Of a stretch of DNA of 64,000 nt, positions 60,771 to 64,000 are shown one piece after another. The stretch is taken from assembly GCA_947311845.1 (NCBI GenBank), contig CAMZMU010000071.1, positions 16,888,622 to 16,952,621 on the forward strand. The letters are read 5' to 3'. Within the stretch, counting starts at the first letter, position 1. Every line of letters begins with the position of its first letter. The DNA is from Poa pratensis (taxonomy: Eukaryota; Streptophyta; Magnoliopsida; Poales; Poaceae). The position numbers and the translations under genes were made by a program. The notes beneath the pieces were generated by a model. The model saw nothing but the letters and a program-made list of their open reading frames with translations, was not told the origin of the DNA and searched no databases.

Positions 60771-61895
60771 GAGAGAATTCCTTATTTGCCCCTTCCTTAA
60801 AATCGTCTTCCTTATTTGGCCCTAAAAAAATAATACTTCTCAATTTGACACCTAAATTACATTTCTTTCCTTACATGGCCCTCTAGTGCATTTTGCGCAC
60901 TAACATTGTTAAATAGGAACGTGACAAGACTCTTTTACCCCCGATAAATTATGTGACAAAAAAAAATCTTCGCTACCAGGAATATATCCTGGATATATTT
61001 ATTTTGTTATGCATGCAATTTCACAGCCAAGAATATATACTGGATATATTTCTTTTGTTATGCATGTATTTATTTTTTCTATTAATGCAAGTTCTGAAAT
61101 TATTGTTAATCCATTTGGATCTGAAAAATCTTGTGGATCAACACAACGTTGATCATTGACATAAATTATTCATGAACATATGGACAGAGAAGAATACAAA
61201 TAACAAAAAAGAAAGCACCAGATCCAATCTCAGGAAAATATATTGAAGAAGAAAAAAATCGTCTGGAATAAGATCCAATCGTGCTCGCGGCCCTGCTCTG
61301 CTTTGTCATCGTGTTGTGGAGGAGGAGGCGGCAAGCGGCGTGGTCGGCGCCGGACGAGAAGGAGAACGGCCGCCGCCCCGTCCCCGCCGCATTACGGCGA
61401 TGTCGAGCGCCGCCTCGCGGAGGAGGTCCTCTACCTTCAACTCCCTCTGGAGCTCCGGCCCACCGGCCCCCGCCGCCCTGCACCCTGGGGGCGGATCCCT
61501 CGCCACCCACGTCCGCGCCGACCGGCGGAAGCGCCGCAGGCTCAAGCGCATCTCCGAGCCCGAAGACCCCGGCTACGAGTAGCCCCTCGCGCCCTCGTGC
61601 AGCACACGCGCCGCCACGCGCTGCGGGAGGCGTCGGGCGCACCGCGCGCTCGCCGCCACCGTCTGTCGCCTCCTCGGCTAGGACATCGAGAGGCTGCCCA
61701 GTGCCCATCATCGTTTTAGTCAGGGAGGGGTATTTTGGTCAAATAAAGAAAAAACTAACGACAAAACATAACGCCACAAACGGTAGGGCCATGTAAGGAA
61801 AGAAATGAAATTTATTTGTCAAATTGGGAAGAAATGTTTTTTAGGGCCAAATAGGGAAGACAATTTTAAGGAAGGGCCAAATAAGGAATTCTCTC
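60771..61895. mobile_element. Mutator-like element, probable Pack-MULE, TSD TACTTCTAW
   Basis: TIRs of about 112 bp (60771-60882 and 61785-61895) start GAGAGAATTCCTTATTTG. The flanks are TACTTCTAT (60762-60770) and TACTTCTAA (61896-61904), eight of nine matching. Inside, 61280-61730 is sharply GC-richer than the AT-rich surroundings. On the plus strand it encodes a hydrophobic segment AALLCFVIVLWRRRRQA and Arg/Pro-rich frames, consistent with captured exon pieces from an unidentified gene. No transposase is present. A short direct repeat with TATATCCTGGATATATTT lies near 60985. Confidence 0.82.
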
Positions 61896-61904
61896 TACTT
61901 CTAA

Positions 61905-62499
61905 AACACGGTACATCATATGCATATGCATATACTTCCAAAATTTCCTTGCCTCACTAGTTTTAGGATAATAACAGACCCCCACCCCTTTTCTCCCAAT
62001 GATAAAATCATCTTTGCATTCCGCCAACTGCCATCTTTGTGTTATTTTCTTCGTTTATGCAGGGATTTACATGTTTGAATGCCATCGCAAGGTAAAAGAA
62101 GTTTGACAATTGACGATACGCTAGTATTTTCATCTTAACTCCTTGCTTCAGAATTTCAATTTTGGCAATTGTGACTTCTAAAACTTTGTATCGCAAGGCG
62201 GTTTCCCGGTTGATATGTTGTGTCCTTCACCGTCACCTTATTACTTTAACTATTTATTTATTTTGAAATGTATATATGTATCACCAAATTACGTCAAGAA
62301 AAATGACATACCATGGAAAAAAATGACATGGGAATTGAACTGAACTGGAAGACCGAATGTGGCTATCTACTCGAATTCTCGAATTCTTCGAGGCAATGTA
62401 CCACCAGGGGTGTTAGTCGAAAAAGGGGTACAAAAAAATTGTGGATATGCAAGTGAGCCGAAGAAGTGCTAGAATACAAAAACTAAAAAACAAATCGCA
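61905..62499. other. AT-rich intergenic DNA, no gene seen
   Basis: No domain, RNA gene or clear transposon end recognised. Confidence 0.5.
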
Positions 62500-64000
62500 A
62501 TGAAAGGTATGATATGGAATACCGATGGTTTAGGGGATCCTGCGAAACATGTTTCGGTCCAAGATGTTGTTCGTGAGTTGAAGCTAGATTTTGTTGCTTT
62601 AATAGAGACAGGGCGCAATTTGCATATGAAAGACTTGACGAAGACCCTTTTTAGTTTGAAAATAATGACCGATGTCATCGTTAACTCTAATACCGACACT
62701 CCCCCCCTGAACAAATTGCGTAATCCAATCACACCATTCTTGTGCAAAACCTTTCATACGCAAAGCTTGTTGGAGGAATGGCCAACATCTTACAATATGC
62801 AGATGACACGATTTTATTTATGGAACATGATTTGGAGAAAGCGGTAAATATGAAACTCATCCTTTGTATTTTTGAACAACTTTCAGGCCTCAAAATAAAT
62901 TTTCACAAGAGTGAATTTCTTTGTTTCGGGAAGGCTAAGGAGGTAGAGAACCAATACAAGCAAATCTTCGGATGTGAGTCTAGATCTTTACCTTTCAAAT
63001 ACCTTGGAGTTCCAATTCATTATAGGAGACTCCGAAACGATGAATGGCAACCGGTTGAATGCCGTTTCGAAGGCAAGCTCGGCTGTTGGAAAAGGAAAAT
63101 GTTGTCTTATGGAGACCGGCTGGTTCTTGTTAATTCGGTGCTAACAAGCCTTCCGATGTTCATGCTATCATTTTTCGAATTACCTAAAGGGGTAAGAAAG
63201 AGGTTAGATTTTTATAGATCTCGTTTCTTTTGGCAGAGCGATGAGAATAAAAGAAAATACAGATTAACCAAATGGAACATTATCTGTCGACCGAAAGACC
63301 AGGGGGGTTTAGGGGTAGAGGTACTTGAGCTAAAAAATAAATGTTTGTTAAGCAAATGGCTGTTCAAACTTTTAAACGAGGAAGGGGTTTGGCAGGAGCT
63401 GCTACAAAACAAATACCTTCATAGTAAAACATTAGCTCAGGTGGAAGCTCAACCTACTGATTCTCCCTTTTGGAAAGGCCTAATGAGAGTCAAAGAGGAT
63501 TTCTTCATTAGGGGGTCGTTTAAAATAGGCAATGGGGAAACAAAAAGGTTTTGGGAAGACACTTGGTTGGGTGATTCCCCATTGATGAACCAATATCCAT
63601 TACTATATAACATCGTGCAACGACAACATGCTTCGGTACATGATGTGTTACACAATGCACCGCCGCTAAATCTAGGTTTTAGGAGGGCTCTTGTAGGGAA
63701 TAAATGGGACATGTGGTCTCATTTATGCCATAGATTAATGGAGGTAACGTTGACAGATGTTCCAGATGTGTTTAAGTGGAATCTGAACCAAAATGGTCAA
63801 TTTACTGTTAAATCTATGTATGAGGAGCTAATGAATGGACATACTAGATATTTACAGAAGTATCTTTGGAAACTAAAAATTCCACAGAAAATTAAGATAT
63901 TTATGTGGTTCCTTCATAAAAAAGTCTTGCTAACAAAAGATAAGCTTGCCAAGCGGAACTGGAAGGGTAATTCACACTGTTCCTTTTGTGGGAACGATGA
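62500..64000 (+). mobile_element. L1-type LINE, internally deleted and rearranged, runs off right edge
   Basis: Three pieces are seen. First, 62500-62634 encodes the start of the AP-type endonuclease (MKGMIWNTDGLGDP, LDFVALIETG). Second, 62635-62769 is an inverted stretch of reverse transcriptase. Third, from 62772 to the edge is a 409-codon open frame covering the RT from the catalytic YADD (62796-62807) onward, with FKYLGVPIHYRR, KDQGGLGV and a zf-RVT region (KIPQKIKIFMWFL) ending in CSFC. Most of the endonuclease and the front of the RT are missing. The downstream part has no stop or frameshift, suggesting a young copy, but the rearrangement makes it dead. Confidence 0.88.
62635..62769 (-). 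pseudogene. inverted segment of LINE reverse transcriptase
   Basis: Translated on the minus strand it reads ALRMKGFAQEWCDWI, then VNDDIGHYFQTKKGLRQ. This is the RT stretch that normally precedes GDPLSP and, later, YADD. It lies between forward-oriented endonuclease and forward RT sequence, so only this 135-bp piece is flipped. Confidence 0.85.

Noticed and set aside
1..64000. tRNA, rRNA, CRISPR arrays, bacterial-type operons
   Set aside because: None seen. TGGTATCAGAGC and TGGCGCCGTTGCC are retroelement primer sites, not tRNA genes; the tandem repeats lack the regular spacer structure of CRISPR.

Overview
The window reads as a plant nuclear genome and most likely a Pooideae grass of the Triticeae type (wheat, barley, rye, Aegilops). 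The reasons are plant intron-exon genes, deeply nested multi-kilobase LTR retrotransposons, Mutator, hAT and Harbinger elements with clean target-site duplications (TSDs), and GC-rich grass-style coding sequence. Family-level names of repeats could not be checked without a database, so elements are named by architecture.

Only two genes look intact. At the left edge, on the minus strand, lie the first four exons (207-2754) of a plastid ABC ATPase of the ABCI11/NAP14 type; its last part lies outside the window. Near the right end is a single-exon copper transporter of the COPT/Ctr family (59535-59981), with four GTAC copper-response-type cores upstream.

Almost everything between is mobile DNA. 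3663-7060 is a solo LTR with TSD TATGG. 8569-19550 is a non-autonomous LTR element with 4.5-kb LTRs, TSD AAGGA and only a broken gag zinc-knuckle region inside; it sits in a reversed Copia (Sirevirus-like) LTR, 7967-20090. Next come a SINE, a 3.8-kb inverted-repeat element full of TGTACTKCC motifs (21559-25400), two candidate Helitron 3' ends, and a 1.2-kb minisatellite (26138-27325). 30114-32540 is a Pack-MULE (9-bp TSD GCCCCGAAC) carrying a frameshifted piece of a DUF632-family plant gene. 35257-35530 is a Tourist MITE.

35870-56324 is a four-level nest. A PIF/Harbinger-like element with a Myb-like ORF1 is split by Gypsy element A (37091-55092, TSD GGGAG). The 5' LTR of A is split by an 11.8-kb Sirevirus-type Copia element (38514-50270) with a broken gag-pol and an extra, probably spliced, env-position ORF. 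The gag of A is cut by a reversed same-family Gypsy element B, and a later deletion fused B to the 3' LTR of A.

Right of the nest are a hAT element (56570-57795, TSD CTTAGAGG), the COPT gene, a second MULE (60771-61895), and an L1-type LINE running off the right edge (62500-64000). A short internal piece of the LINE's reverse transcriptase is inverted.
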